DNA of 56,510 nucleotides, from NCBI GenBank assembly GCA_947477745.1, contig CANJUF010000020.1, positions 1 to 56,510 on the forward strand. The letters are read 5' to 3'. The translations under genes were made by a program, and so were the position numbers. The notes below the pieces were generated by a model. That model was not told where the DNA came from, searched no databases, and saw nothing but the letters and a program-made list of their open reading frames with translations. This document shows, in pieces, positions 24,203-33,158 of this stretch. Source of the DNA: Sphingomonadaceae bacterium (lineage in GTDB: Bacteria; Pseudomonadota; Alphaproteobacteria; Sphingomonadales; Sphingomonadaceae). The first letter of the stretch is position 1. Each line of letters starts with the position of its first letter.

Positions 24203-25075
24203 TCAGCCCAGCGTTTCGATGATCGCGGAGAAGTCGCGGCCCGCATTGCCGGCGTTGGCGAAGGCATCGTAAAGCTCGCGCGCGCGCTTGCCCATGGCCG
24301 GATCGACGCCTGCTTCCTCCGCCGCCGCCAGGGCCAGCGTGAGATCCTTGAGCATCAGCGCGGTGGCGAACCCGCCCTCGTAATTGTTGTCCGCCGGGCT
24401 TGTCGGCCCGACACCGGGCACCGGGCAATAGCTGGTTATCGACCAGTTCTGGCCCGAGGAAACGGAGCTGATGTCATAGAAGGTCTGCGGATCGAGGCCC
24501 AACTTCTGCGCCATGGCGAAAGCCTCGCAGGTGCCGATCATGTGGATCGCCAGCAGCATGTTGTTGCACAGCTTGGCCGCCTGCCCCGCCCCGCTTTCCC
24601 CGGCATGGATGACAGTCTTGCCCATCGCGGCGAGGATCGGCTGGGCGCGGGCAAAGGCCTCGCCTCTGCCCCCGACCATGAAGGTCAGCGTGCCGGCCGC
24701 AGCTGCCGCAATGCCGCCCGAGACCGGCGCATCGACCATGGCGTAACCCGCATGCTGCGCAGCCTCGGCCACTTTACGCGCGGTGGCGACGTCGATGGTC
24801 GAGCAATCGAGCAGCAGCGCGCCGGCCGGGGCCTTGCCCAGCACTTCTTCGCCGTAAACCGAATCCACGATCTTGCCGTTAGGCAGCATCGAGACAACCG
24901 CCTCGGCCCCCGCGACCGCCTCGGCAACGGTCTTGCAGGGTGTGCAGCCGCTTGCCGATGCGCGTTCCAGCGCCCCTGCCGAAAGATCGAAGGCGCTCAC
25001 CGCGTGCCCCGCCTTGACCAGGTTCGCGGCCATCCCGCCGCCCATGTTGCCAAGGCCGATGAAAGCGATCTTCAT
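24203..25075 (-). CDS. mmsB: 3-hydroxyisobutyrate dehydrogenase
   Basis: The 290-residue beta-hydroxyacid dehydrogenase has the NAD loop GLGNMG (7-12), the substrate-site segment DAPVSGGIAAAAAGTL (115-130) and the catalytic lysine Lys168 in GAGQAAKLCNN. It oxidises 3-hydroxyisobutyrate to methylmalonate semialdehyde in valine catabolism. The acyl-CoA dehydrogenase ends 16 bases upstream, consistent with the isobutyryl-CoA step two reactions earlier. The length is normal. The 3-hydroxyisobutyryl-CoA hydrolase and the semialdehyde dehydrogenase are not adjacent. Confidence 0.9.
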   Translation of the reverse strand: MKIAFIGLGNMGGGMAANLVKAGHAVSAFDLSAGALERASASGCTPCKTVAEAVAGAEAVVSMLPNGKIVDSVYGEEVLGKAPAGALLLDCSTIDVATARKVAEAAQHAGYAMVDAPVSGGIAAAAAGTLTFMVGGRGEAFARAQPILAAMGKTVIHAGESGAGQAAKLCNNMLLAIHMIGTCEAFAMAQKLGLDPQTFYDISSVSSGQNWSITSYCPVPGVGPTSPADNNYEGGFATALMLKDLTLALAAAEEAGVDPAMGKRARELYDAFANAGNAGRDFSAIIETLG

Positions 25076-25091
25076 TAGGGTTCCTTTGTCC

Positions 25092-26237
25092 TTAGTCGCG
25101 CAGCAGGTCGCGGCCGATGATCATCTGCATGATCTGGTTGGTGCCTTCGAGGATACGGTGGACGCGAAGGTCGCGCCAGAACCGCTCGATCGGATAGTCC
25201 ATCAGGTAGCCGTAGCCGCCGTGAAGCTGCAACGCCTTGTCCGCCACGTCCGACCCCATCTCGGTCGCCAGCTTCTTGGCCATGGCGGCAAAGCGTGTCT
25301 TGTCGGGCGCGCCCGAGGTCACCTTGGCGGCGGCGAGATAGAGCAGCGCGCGCGCCGCTTCGAGGTCGGTCGCCATGTCGGCCAGCATGAACTGGGTGTT
25401 CTGAAACTCGGCAATCGCCTTGCCGAACTGTTTGCGCTCCTTGGTATAGGCAATTGCCTCGTCGAGGCAGCGCTGCGCCCCGCCCAGCGAACAAGCGCCG
25501 ATGTTGAGCCGTCCGCCGTCGAGACCGGACATGGCGATCGAGAAGCCCTGCCCCTCTTCGCCGACCAGATTGGCGGCTGGCACCCGCACTTCGTCGAGGA
25601 TGAGCTGCGCGGTCGGCTGCGAATGCCAGCCCAGCTTGCGCTCCTGCGCGCCGAACGAGACGCCGGGCATGTCTTTCTCGATCACCAGGCACGAGATGCC
25701 TTTCGGCCCGTCAGCGCCGGTGCGCACCATGGTGACGTAAATGTCGTTCTCGCCCGCGCCCGAGATGAACTGCTTGGCGCCGCTCACCACATAGTCGCCG
25801 CCATCGCGCCGCGCCGTCGTCGTCAGCGCCGCCGCGTCGGAGCCTGAACCCGGCTCGGTCAGGCAATAGCTGGCGATCCGCTCCATCGTCACCAGCGAGG
25901 GCAGGTATCGCTCCTTGACCTCTGCCGCGCCGAACCGGTCGATCATCCAGGCGGCCATGTTGTGAATCGACACAAAGGCGCTGGTCGAGGCACAGCCATA
26001 GGCCATCGCCTCCATGATCAGCGCGGCTTCGAGCCGCCCCAGCCTGATGCCGCCGCTCTCCTCGCTCACATAGATCGCGCCGAAGCCAAGTTCTGCGGCC
26101 GAGGCAAACACATCGCGCGGAAAATGGTGGTCGATGTCCCACTGCGCGGCAAACGGCGTGATCGCATCGGCGGTGAACCGGCGCGCCATCTCCTGGATCG
26201 CGCGCTGTTCCTCGGTAAGATCGAACTGGTCTGTCAT
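25092..26237 (-). CDS. Acyl-CoA dehydrogenase, isobutyryl-CoA dehydrogenase-like
   Basis: The 381-residue enzyme has the full ACAD set: YCLTEPGSGSDAAAL, the FAD-binding RKQFGKAIAEFQNTQFMLADM, LQLHGGYGYLMDYPIERFWRD and the catalytic-base segment RILEGTNQI, in which the glutamate is present. It removes two hydrogens from a short branched acyl-CoA, probably isobutyryl-CoA given its place before mmsB. ATG 26237 starts at the usual family N-terminus; the longer frame is unlikely. It is divergent from the Baeyer-Villiger gene, with a 119-base gap holding the promoters. Confidence 0.88.
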   Translation of the reverse strand: MTDQFDLTEEQRAIQEMARRFTADAITPFAAQWDIDHHFPRDVFASAAELGFGAIYVSEESGGIRLGRLEAALIMEAMAYGCASTSAFVSIHNMAAWMIDRFGAAEVKERYLPSLVTMERIASYCLTEPGSGSDAAALTTTARRDGGDYVVSGAKQFISGAGENDIYVTMVRTGADGPKGISCLVIEKDMPGVSFGAQERKLGWHSQPTAQLILDEVRVPAANLVGEEGQGFSIAMSGLDGGRLNIGACSLGGAQRCLDEAIAYTKERKQFGKAIAEFQNTQFMLADMATDLEAARALLYLAAAKVTSGAPDKTRFAAMAKKLATEMGSDVADKALQLHGGYGYLMDYPIERFWRDLRVHRILEGTNQIMQMIIGRDLLRD

Positions 26238-26356
26238 GGCAAGGGCTTTTGGCCGCAAAACCGCGCAATGTGAACTGCCATTCTGGCTAATGGTTGACGC
26301 CTGCGGCGCTACGGACAAGACTGCCGACATAGAGAAATCGATCGGGAGGAATGCAA

Positions 26357-28261
26357 GTGAGCGCAGCTAATGTGGACCGGGCCTATATCCGGCGGGCAAT
26401 CGACGCGGCAGACCTCAACGCGGTGCGTTTGGCGCTTTACCAGAATACCTGCGACTCGGCGCTCGCCGCGCTGCCGCTGGCCCCGCAAATGAGCGATACG
26501 CAGCGCGAATCGCTCAAACAGCAGGCGGTCACCTGGCTGGAGACGCATGCCAGCACCGCGCGTCTGCCCGAACCCGATGAGGCCAAACTGCGCGAACTGA
26601 TGTGCCTGGCGACCGGCGAGGAGCTGGGCGATCTCGAATTCGAGGCGCGGCGCGAGCAGACTGCGTTCAAGGACTTTCCCTTCCTTGCCCGGTGGCAAGG
26701 CGAGGCGCCCGAGATTCCGGCCGATTTCAGTGTCGTTATCGTCGGCAGCGGCTTTTCCGGCGTGGTCATGGCCGTGCAGTGCCAGCTGCTTGGCATCCCC
26801 TATACCGTTATCGAGAAAGGCGACGAGCCGGGCGGCACCTGGAACATCAATCGCTATCCCGACGTGCGGGTCGATACGATCTCGCTCACTTATGAACTGA
26901 GCTTCGAGAAGGAGTGGCGCTGGGCCGAATATTTCGGGCGCGGCGAGGAAGTGCGCACTTATCTCAATCACGTTTCGCGCAAGTTCGGCGTCTATGAAAA
27001 TACCCGCTTCAACCATGCGCTCACCGCAGCGACGTTTGACGAAGCCTCTTCCAGGTGGCTGCTTGATGTAGATACCCCCACGGGGCCGCAGCGCATGGGA
27101 GCCAGCGTTCTCGTCACCGCCACGGGCCTGTTCGCCAACCCCAAGATCGTCGATTTTCCGGGGCGTGATACCTTCAAGGGCGAGATCGTCCACCCGGCAC
27201 GCTGGCCCGCCCAGCTATCGCTCGAAGGCAAGCGGGTGGCAGTAATCGGCAACGGGTCCACAGGTATCCAGATGGTCAGCGCCATCGCGCAGCAGGCCGC
27301 ACATACCTGCGTGTTCCAGCGCACACCGCAATGGATCTCGCCGCGCGACAAATATGGCCAGCCGATGGAGCCCGAAGTCCACTGGCTGATGGACAATTTC
27401 CCGGGCTACTGGAACTGGGCGCGCTACATGGCGGGCGCGCCGCTGTTCGACACTCACGCGCTTGTCTGCACCGATCCCGAGTGGCAGGCCAAGGGGGGCA
27501 AGGTCAATCCGGTCAGCGATGCGATGCGCACCGATCTGGCCGCCTATATCGAGCGCGAGACCGGCGGCAGGCGCGACATCATCGACCGCGTTTTGCCTGA
27601 CTATGCCCCGATGTCACGCCGCCCGGTAGTCGATAACGGCTGGTACCGCGCCTTGACGCGCGATGACGTGGAATTGGTCACCGATCCGATCGAACGCTTC
27701 AGCGAGAAGGGCATCGTGACTGGTGACGGCAAGGAGCGCCCGCTCGACGTGATCGTGACCGCTACCGGTTTCGACGTGGTCAAATACCTTTGGCCCGCCG
27801 AATTTCGCGGCAGGGGTGGGATCGAAGTCCACGACATGTGGGAAGCCGCCGATGGCCCGCGCGCCTATATCGGTTCGATGGTTCCGAATTTCCCCAACAT
27901 GTTCATGCTCTACGGACCCAATTCGCAGCCGGTTTCGAGCGGCCCGGCGCAATCGACCTGGTTCACGATCTGGTCGGCCTTCATCGGCCGCTGCATGATG
28001 AAGATGATCAGCGAACATGCCTCGACCATCGAAGTGACCCAGCAGGCTTACGAGGACTACAACCAGGCGCTCGACAAGGAGGCGCTCAACCTCGTCGCCA
28101 TGACCAGGGAAGGCGGCATCGAGAAGAACTACTACGTCAACAACGACCATGGACGCCTGCAGGTGAACGCGCCGTGGTATGGCCCCGTGTTCCAGAAGAT
28201 GTTTGCCGATCCCGATTGGGATGCGCTTGAACTGCGCCGTCAATCGGAGCCGGTGGAATAG
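26357..28261 (+). CDS. Baeyer-Villiger-type flavin monooxygenase with N-terminal extension
   Basis: The 634-residue protein has an N-terminal extension of about 120 residues, then the FAD loop GSGFSG (130-135). The Baeyer-Villiger fingerprint reads FKGEIVHPARWP, and the NADPH loop is VAVIGNGSTGIQ. Length and layout match the 4-hydroxyacetophenone monooxygenase subgroup. These enzymes insert oxygen next to a ketone to give esters or lactones. I prefer GTG 26357 because GGGAGGA sits at the right distance, whereas ATG 26351 would touch it. The neighbouring SDRs would supply and process the ketone or hydroxy products. It converges on the SDR at 28263. Confidence 0.88.
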   Translation: MSAANVDRAYIRRAIDAADLNAVRLALYQNTCDSALAALPLAPQMSDTQRESLKQQAVTWLETHASTARLPEPDEAKLRELMCLATGEELGDLEFEARREQTAFKDFPFLARWQGEAPEIPADFSVVIVGSGFSGVVMAVQCQLLGIPYTVIEKGDEPGGTWNINRYPDVRVDTISLTYELSFEKEWRWAEYFGRGEEVRTYLNHVSRKFGVYENTRFNHALTAATFDEASSRWLLDVDTPTGPQRMGASVLVTATGLFANPKIVDFPGRDTFKGEIVHPARWPAQLSLEGKRVAVIGNGSTGIQMVSAIAQQAAHTCVFQRTPQWISPRDKYGQPMEPEVHWLMDNFPGYWNWARYMAGAPLFDTHALVCTDPEWQAKGGKVNPVSDAMRTDLAAYIERETGGRRDIIDRVLPDYAPMSRRPVVDNGWYRALTRDDVELVTDPIERFSEKGIVTGDGKERPLDVIVTATGFDVVKYLWPAEFRGRGGIEVHDMWEAADGPRAYIGSMVPNFPNMFMLYGPNSQPVSSGPAQSTWFTIWSAFIGRCMMKMISEHASTIEVTQQAYEDYNQALDKEALNLVAMTREGGIEKNYYVNNDHGRLQVNAPWYGPVFQKMFADPDWDALELRRQSEPVE

Positions 28262-28262
28262 A

Positions 28263-29015
28263 TCAGATTGTGCGCCCGCCATCGACGGGATAGACCCCGC
28301 CGGTCTGGTAGCTGGCCTCGTCGCTGAGCAGGTATGCGATGAAGGCCGCGACTTCCGAGGGATCGGCGGCGCGACCGAGCGGCAGGCCCTTGAACGCGCC
28401 CGCCGGAACCGACGGCAGGTTCATCGCCGGGGCCAGCATCGGCGTATCGACTGCGCCGGGGCAGACCGCGTTGACCCGGATTCCGTGCGGTCCGTTCTCG
28501 TGAGCCGCCGTGCCGGAAAGCCCGATCAGCGCGCGCTTCGAGCTACCGTATGCGGCGCTTAGCGGCTGCGCGTTCAGCCCGCCGACCGAGGCGACGTTGA
28601 CCACCGCGCCGCCCTTGCCCTGTGCCTGCATCTGCCGCAGCACCGCGCGCAGCGCCAGGAACGCGCCCCTGATGTTGACCGCATGGACCCGGTCGAACTC
28701 TTCCACCGGCAATTCGGTGATCGGCAGTCTCGGGCCAATCACGCCGGCATTGTTGACGAACAGGTTGACCTCTCCGAACTGGTTCGCCGCCTCGGCGACC
28801 ATCCGCTCGCAATCCTGCTCACGCGAAATGTCGGCCACCACCGGCATGACCGCGCCCTGCATGGCCGCGCAGCTCTGCGCCAGCAGATCGCCCTTCACAT
28901 CGACTGCAACGACGCTGCATCGCTCGTGCAACAGGCGGCGGCACGTCGCCTCGCCGATGCCCCGCGCGGCTCCGGTAACCAATGCGACGCGGCCCTCAAG
29001 TCCCGCAAATGCCAT
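28263..29015 (-). CDS. Short-chain dehydrogenase/reductase
   Basis: A classical SDR of 250 residues: cofactor loop TGAARGIG, FVNNAG, catalytic serine in NVASVGG, and the tyrosine-lysine pair in AAYGSSKRAL, ending with QTGGVYPVDGG. An aspartate at the end of the second strand (VVAVDVKG) suggests NAD preference. The ATG 29015 has GGGAG seven bases upstream; the longer frame is unlikely. It probably oxidises an alcohol for the Baeyer-Villiger enzyme, with which it converges (one base between stops). Confidence 0.88.
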   Translation of the reverse strand: MAFAGLEGRVALVTGAARGIGEATCRRLLHERCSVVAVDVKGDLLAQSCAAMQGAVMPVVADISREQDCERMVAEAANQFGEVNLFVNNAGVIGPRLPITELPVEEFDRVHAVNIRGAFLALRAVLRQMQAQGKGGAVVNVASVGGLNAQPLSAAYGSSKRALIGLSGTAAHENGPHGIRVNAVCPGAVDTPMLAPAMNLPSVPAGAFKGLPLGRAADPSEVAAFIAYLLSDEASYQTGGVYPVDGGRTI

Positions 29016-29066
29016 ATCGACTCCCGTCCCTGTCCCCGGCACCATGCATATCGCGCGAGCAGGCCA

Positions 29067-29102
29067 TTGACCACCGCCCGGGTTGTTTATAAAGTGATCA
29101 CT
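29067..29102 (+). promoter_or_regulatory. Promoter with palindromic operator before the luciferase-like gene
   Basis: A TTGACC hexamer (29067-29072) is followed, 15 bases later, by TATAAA (29088-29093). The perfect palindrome AGTGATCACT (29093-29102) starts at the last base of the -10, where a repressor would block initiation. This 119-base gap also has to serve the divergent SDR. No regulator gene is nearby. Confidence 0.45.
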
Positions 29103-29134
29103 ACTTAAATCGGTCGGTCAGGCAGGAGAGCAGA

Positions 29135-30196
29135 ATGCGGTTCGGCATTACCTACAACCTCGAATATGTTCCCGAGGTGCACGGCAGCGAGAAGCGCTAT
29201 GTCGACCTGATCCTCGAACAGTCGGTGCTGCTCGACGAGCTTGGCTACGATGCCGTTTGGTATTCGGAACATCACACCGGGCGCTATTCGTTCGGCAACC
29301 CGGCGGTGATGGCCGCGGCCGCGGCGGTGAAGACCAACCAGATCAAGATCGGCACCGGCGTTTCGCTGCTGCCGCTGCACAATCCGGTCTTCCTGGCGGA
29401 GGAATTTGCGCTGGTCGATGTGCTGTCAAACGGCCGGCTCGAATACGGCATCGGGCGCGGCTATGTTCCGCATGAATATGACTGGGTCGAAGTGCCCATC
29501 GCCGAAAGCCATTCGCGCTACCACGAGATCACAGATTTCCTGCTCCAGGTGTGGACCGCCGAAGGCCTGACCGATTTCAACGGCAAGCACTTCCAGATCG
29601 AGAATTATCAATGCTTCCCCAAGCCGATCCAGAAGCCCTACCCGGCGATCTATGCTTCGGCGGCAGGTTCGATGGAAAGCTTCGTCTGGGCCGGACAGAA
29701 TGGTTTCCACCTCGGCACGGCGCTGTTCCTGCCCGATATCAGCCTGCTGCCCAAGGGCATCGCCGCCTATGAGGAGGAACTGGCCAAGGCCGGCCATGAC
29801 CGCGCCAGCCGCGAGGTGATGGCGATCACCCAGATGTTCTGCCACCGCGATCACGAAACCGCGCTGACCGAAGGGCGGACCTATGCCAACAATTACTACC
29901 GCCATTTCGCCAAGCTCAGCGGTGCGACCGAGGCCAACCCGATCTATCCCTATTACAGCACGGTCGACGCGCTCGATCTCAACGCCAATGGCCAGTTGCT
30001 GCTCGGTTGCCCTGACGCGCTGGTCGAGCGGATCAGCGGCTATCAGGAAGATTACGGCCTCGACTACATGATGATGGAGATTGCGCAGGGCGGCGCAGCT
30101 CATGACCGCATCTGCGAGGCGCTGGAAACCTTCGCGAGCGAGGTGATGCCGCACTTCCGCAAGGCCGAAGCGCCCCGGGAAAAGTTGACTGCATGA
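29135..30196 (+). CDS. LLM-class flavin-dependent oxidoreductase (bacterial luciferase-like)
   Basis: The 353-residue protein is a TIM-barrel luciferase-family monooxygenase. It has MRFGITYNLEY at strand 1, WYSEHHTGRYSF, the IKIGTGVSLLPLHNP strand with the conserved HNP, and the GRLEYGIGRGYVPHEY block. It uses reduced FMN or F420-like cofactors to oxygenate substrates in the cytoplasm. Proteobacterial members usually take FMNH2 from a partner reductase, and none is adjacent. The AGGAG ribosome site is seven bases before the ATG. The end overlaps the next SDR (GCATGAG), so they are an operon. Confidence 0.87.
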   Translation: MRFGITYNLEYVPEVHGSEKRYVDLILEQSVLLDELGYDAVWYSEHHTGRYSFGNPAVMAAAAAVKTNQIKIGTGVSLLPLHNPVFLAEEFALVDVLSNGRLEYGIGRGYVPHEYDWVEVPIAESHSRYHEITDFLLQVWTAEGLTDFNGKHFQIENYQCFPKPIQKPYPAIYASAAGSMESFVWAGQNGFHLGTALFLPDISLLPKGIAAYEEELAKAGHDRASREVMAITQMFCHRDHETALTEGRTYANNYYRHFAKLSGATEANPIYPYYSTVDALDLNANGQLLLGCPDALVERISGYQEDYGLDYMMMEIAQGGAAHDRICEALETFASEVMPHFRKAEAPREKLTA

Positions 30197-30945
30197 GCGG
30201 CAAGGTCGCTATCGTCACCGGCGGCGGCCAGGGGCTCGGACGCGGAATCGCCATAGCACTAAGCGAAGCGGGCTTCCGCGTTGCCGTGCTTGGCCGAACG
30301 CTCTCCAAGCTCGAAACGACGGCGGAGTTGTGCCCGGGAGAGTGCCTGCCGGTCGCCTGCGACCTGATCGATCCAGATCAGGTGCGCGCCGCCTTCGCCA
30401 AGGTAATTGAAGCCTATGGCCGGCTCGACGTGCTGGTCAACAACGCGGCGAGCTATGCCGCCTTCGACCTGACCGAAGCGCGCGACGAACAGATTGTCGA
30501 TGTCGTGACGCAAAGCCTGATCGCGCCGATGTTCTGCTCGCGCCAGGCAGTGATCGAGATGCGCAAGGTGGGCGGCGGCGATATCGTCAACATATCGACC
30601 CAGTCGGTGCTCACCCCGCAGCCGACGATGATCGTCTATTCGGCGGCCAAGGGCGGGCTGGATGTTTTCGCGCAGGGCCTGCGCAACGAATTCAGGACCG
30701 AGAACATCCGCGTGTTGACGGTTCAGGTCGGCGTCGTCTCCAACTCCACGCTCGATACCGCCGATCCCGAGGGCGCGGCGAAATACATGGCCGGGCTCCA
30801 GCGCGCGGGGCTTGAAAAGGCCTTCGTGTTCCCCGGTTCGACACCTGCGGACATCGCCGCATCGATTGTCCACGCCGTCACCGCGCCGCGCAACACGGTG
30901 ATCGAGGACATCGTCATCCGGGGGTTCGAAGGGCCGGAAGGCTGA
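30193..30945 (+). CDS. Short-chain dehydrogenase/reductase
   Basis: A 250-residue classical SDR with TGGGQGLG, LVNNAA, a serine in NISTQS and the YSAAK pair (VYSAAKGG). It differs from the others in its loop SNSTLDTADPEG and in lacking the usual TGxxxxVDGG end; the final strand reads NTVIEDIVIRG, as in clan members with a modified C-terminus. The ATG overlaps the TGA of the luciferase-like gene. The substrate is unknown, but the tight coupling suggests consecutive steps. It converges on another SDR at 30947. Confidence 0.85.
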   Translation: MSGKVAIVTGGGQGLGRGIAIALSEAGFRVAVLGRTLSKLETTAELCPGECLPVACDLIDPDQVRAAFAKVIEAYGRLDVLVNNAASYAAFDLTEARDEQIVDVVTQSLIAPMFCSRQAVIEMRKVGGGDIVNISTQSVLTPQPTMIVYSAAKGGLDVFAQGLRNEFRTENIRVLTVQVGVVSNSTLDTADPEGAAKYMAGLQRAGLEKAFVFPGSTPADIAASIVHAVTAPRNTVIEDIVIRGFEGPEG

Positions 30946-30946
30946 A

Positions 30947-31735
30947 TTACCTGCCGTGACCGTCGATGGCGAGGTGATGCCCGCCATCCGACATGATCGT
31001 CTCTCCGGTAATGTAGCGCGACCCCTCGAGGCAGAGAAACACGACCGCGTCGGCAACATAGTCCGCCGTGCCGGCTTCCTGAATCGGGCGCGAGGTCTTG
31101 GCGCTTTCCAGCAGCGCCGCGTAACGGTCGGGCGAGAAATGCTCGGACAGCCACGGCGTGTCCATGAACCCGGGACACACCGCATTGATGCGGATTTTCG
31201 GCGCGAGCGCGCGCGCCAGCAGCTTCGTCATCGACAGCACCGCGCCTTTGGAAGCGGCATAGGCCACCGACGAGCCGATGCCGAGGACGCCGGCGGTGGA
31301 AGACACGTTCACGATCGCCCCGCGCCCCTGCCCCTTCATCGCTGGCGCACAGGCCCGGATCATCTGGTATGCGCCAACAAGGTTGACCGAATAGACGTCG
31401 AGAAAATCCTGCGCATCGAGGGCTTCGAGGTCGTCGTGCGCGGCGAATCGCGTGGTCGCTGCGCAATTGACAAGGATGTCGATGCGCCCGAATTGCTCCA
31501 GCGCGGCTTTCGCGCCTTTCCTGCAATCCGCGTCGCGCGACACATCGGCCTGCACCGCCAAGGCTCCTGCGTCCTCCCTGCGGCACGCTTCGAGAACGTC
31601 TGTCGCGCGCTCAGGATCCTTGCGATCGAGGAGCACCACATTGACGCCGCGCTCGGCCAGCCGGATAGCGGTCGCCGCGCCAAGGCCGGAAGCGCCGCCT
31701 GTGATGACCGCGACCTTGCCCTTGTGCTCGCTCAA
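30947..31735 (-). CDS. Short-chain dehydrogenase/reductase
   Basis: A 262-residue classical SDR with TGGASGLG, ILVNCAA (cysteine where most have asparagine), a serine in NVSSTAG and the YAASK pair (VAYAASKGAV). It ends in YITGETIMSDGGHHL. The start is probably TTG 31735, which has AGGGGGAA six bases upstream and sits right before EHKGKVAVITGG. ATG 31768 gives 11 more residues without family character. It is the third gene of a run with the substrate-binding protein and amidohydrolase (58-base gap). Confidence 0.8.
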   Translation of the reverse strand: MSEHKGKVAVITGGASGLGAATAIRLAERGVNVVLLDRKDPERATDVLEACRREDAGALAVQADVSRDADCRKGAKAALEQFGRIDILVNCAATTRFAAHDDLEALDAQDFLDVYSVNLVGAYQMIRACAPAMKGQGRGAIVNVSSTAGVLGIGSSVAYAASKGAVLSMTKLLARALAPKIRINAVCPGFMDTPWLSEHFSPDRYAALLESAKTSRPIQEAGTADYVADAVVFLCLEGSRYITGETIMSDGGHHLAIDGHGR

Positions 31736-31793
31736 GCCATTCCCCCTTGCGGACGGGCGCCGACGCATTACGCGCCGACGCCTCTAGCCGCTA

Positions 31794-33113
31794 TCACTCA
31801 GCGCGTTCGGCGTGCTTCTGGAACATCCGCATGATATCGCCCGAAGTGATGGGGCGCGGTTCCTCACCTGCCGCCAGCGGCGCAGCACCGCCGCTCGACT
31901 TGGTGGAGGTATCGACGCCCGCCTGAGCCGCCTTGGCGCGCAGCGCGCCCACCGTTAGCTGCTCCTTCGGAATCTTGCCGAACAGATCGAACTTGAAATC
32001 GCGCAGCGCGTTGCCGTGCGTGATCTTGTCGATCTGGACATCGGTAAGGTGCTTGATCGAATCCCACAGGAATTCAGGCGATTTCGGCCACAACGTGTCG
32101 GAATGCGGATAGTCGCACTCGTAGGCGATGTTGTCCTCGCCGATCCAGTCGATGTTGTGCAGCCCGAACTTGTCGTCGATGAAGCAGTTGAGGAAGTGCT
32201 GCTTGAACACCTCGCTCGGCTTGCGGTCGCCCATGTACTGGTTCGAATGTGTCCAGGCGTGGTGCTGCTGATGCGAGAAATCGGCGCGCTCCATGAAGTA
32301 GGGCACCCAGCCGATCGAGCCTTCCGACAGCGCGATGCGCATGTCGGGATACTTGTGCAGCGCGGCGAGGTTGAGCCAGTCGGAAGCGCCGATCGCGATC
32401 GACATCGGCATGGTCGTGATCCAGGCCTCGATCGGCGAGCCCATCGAGGCGTGCGGCGCCGGATGACCCGCGCCGATATGCAGGCAGATCACCGTTCCAA
32501 CCTCGTTCACCACTTTCCACAGCGGTTCCCAGTATTCGTCATGGATCGTCGGCAAGCCGCGCGTGCTGGGATTGTCGTTCATCGAGACGACATTGCAGCC
32601 CTTGGCGGCGAACCGCTTCACTTCGGCGACGGTGGCGTCCATGCTCCACAGCGGCAGCAGGCCGAGCGGAATGAAGCGGCCCGGGTTGCTGCCGCACCAC
32701 TGGTCAACGTGCCAGTCATTGTAGGCCTGCAGGTGCTGCAAACCGTGTCCGCCTTGCGCGCCGTAGAACAGGCCGCCGTCAAGCCCCGGAAAGCTCGGGA
32801 AATTGAGCGAGGAGGCGATGCCGTTGACGTCCATGTCCTTGACCCGCTCGTCGGCATTGTAGCAGCCGGCGCGCAGCTGGTCGAACGAGGTCGGCTCCAT
32901 GCCATATTCCTCGGGCGGGCGGCCGACGACGGCGTTGAGGCCGACCGAGGGAATTTCCTTGCCCAGGTACTCCCAGTAATTGGTGCCGTTCTCGGCGGTG
33001 CGCAGCTTGGGCGCGGACTCGTATGCTTCGCCCTTGAGGTGAGCGTCGAAGACGTCGCCCGGCTCGGTGATGTGATCGTCAACGCTGACGAGCACCAGAT
33101 CGTTCATTTCCAT
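31794..33113 (-). CDS. Amidohydrolase-2 family metal-dependent hydrolase/decarboxylase
   Basis: The 439-residue TIM-barrel protein carries DDHITEP near the N-terminus (first metal-ligand region), CLHIGAG in the middle, SEGSIGWVPYFMERAD (active-site glutamate) and ECDYPHSDTLWP toward the end. This is the ACMSD/amidohydrolase-2 layout. Relatives are decarboxylases, hydratases or C-C hydrolases of ring-fission products. The last 50 residues form a low-complexity tail. It follows the substrate-binding protein gene by 45 bases and precedes an SDR, all on the minus strand. Confidence 0.83.
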   Translation of the reverse strand: MEMNDLVLVSVDDHITEPGDVFDAHLKGEAYESAPKLRTAENGTNYWEYLGKEIPSVGLNAVVGRPPEEYGMEPTSFDQLRAGCYNADERVKDMDVNGIASSLNFPSFPGLDGGLFYGAQGGHGLQHLQAYNDWHVDQWCGSNPGRFIPLGLLPLWSMDATVAEVKRFAAKGCNVVSMNDNPSTRGLPTIHDEYWEPLWKVVNEVGTVICLHIGAGHPAPHASMGSPIEAWITTMPMSIAIGASDWLNLAALHKYPDMRIALSEGSIGWVPYFMERADFSHQQHHAWTHSNQYMGDRKPSEVFKQHFLNCFIDDKFGLHNIDWIGEDNIAYECDYPHSDTLWPKSPEFLWDSIKHLTDVQIDKITHGNALRDFKFDLFGKIPKEQLTVGALRAKAAQAGVDTSTKSSGGAAPLAAGEEPRPITSGDIMRMFQKHAERAE

Positions 33114-33158
33114 TGGGTTTCTCTCTCTGACTTTTGTCTGATCGGGGATCCTGGCTGC

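Noticed and set aside
23669..25078. A 469-codon plus-strand frame after the flagellin scar
   Set aside because: Most of it is antisense to mmsB and the EthD-like gene. Only the separate frame ending at 23864 looks like part of a real protein.
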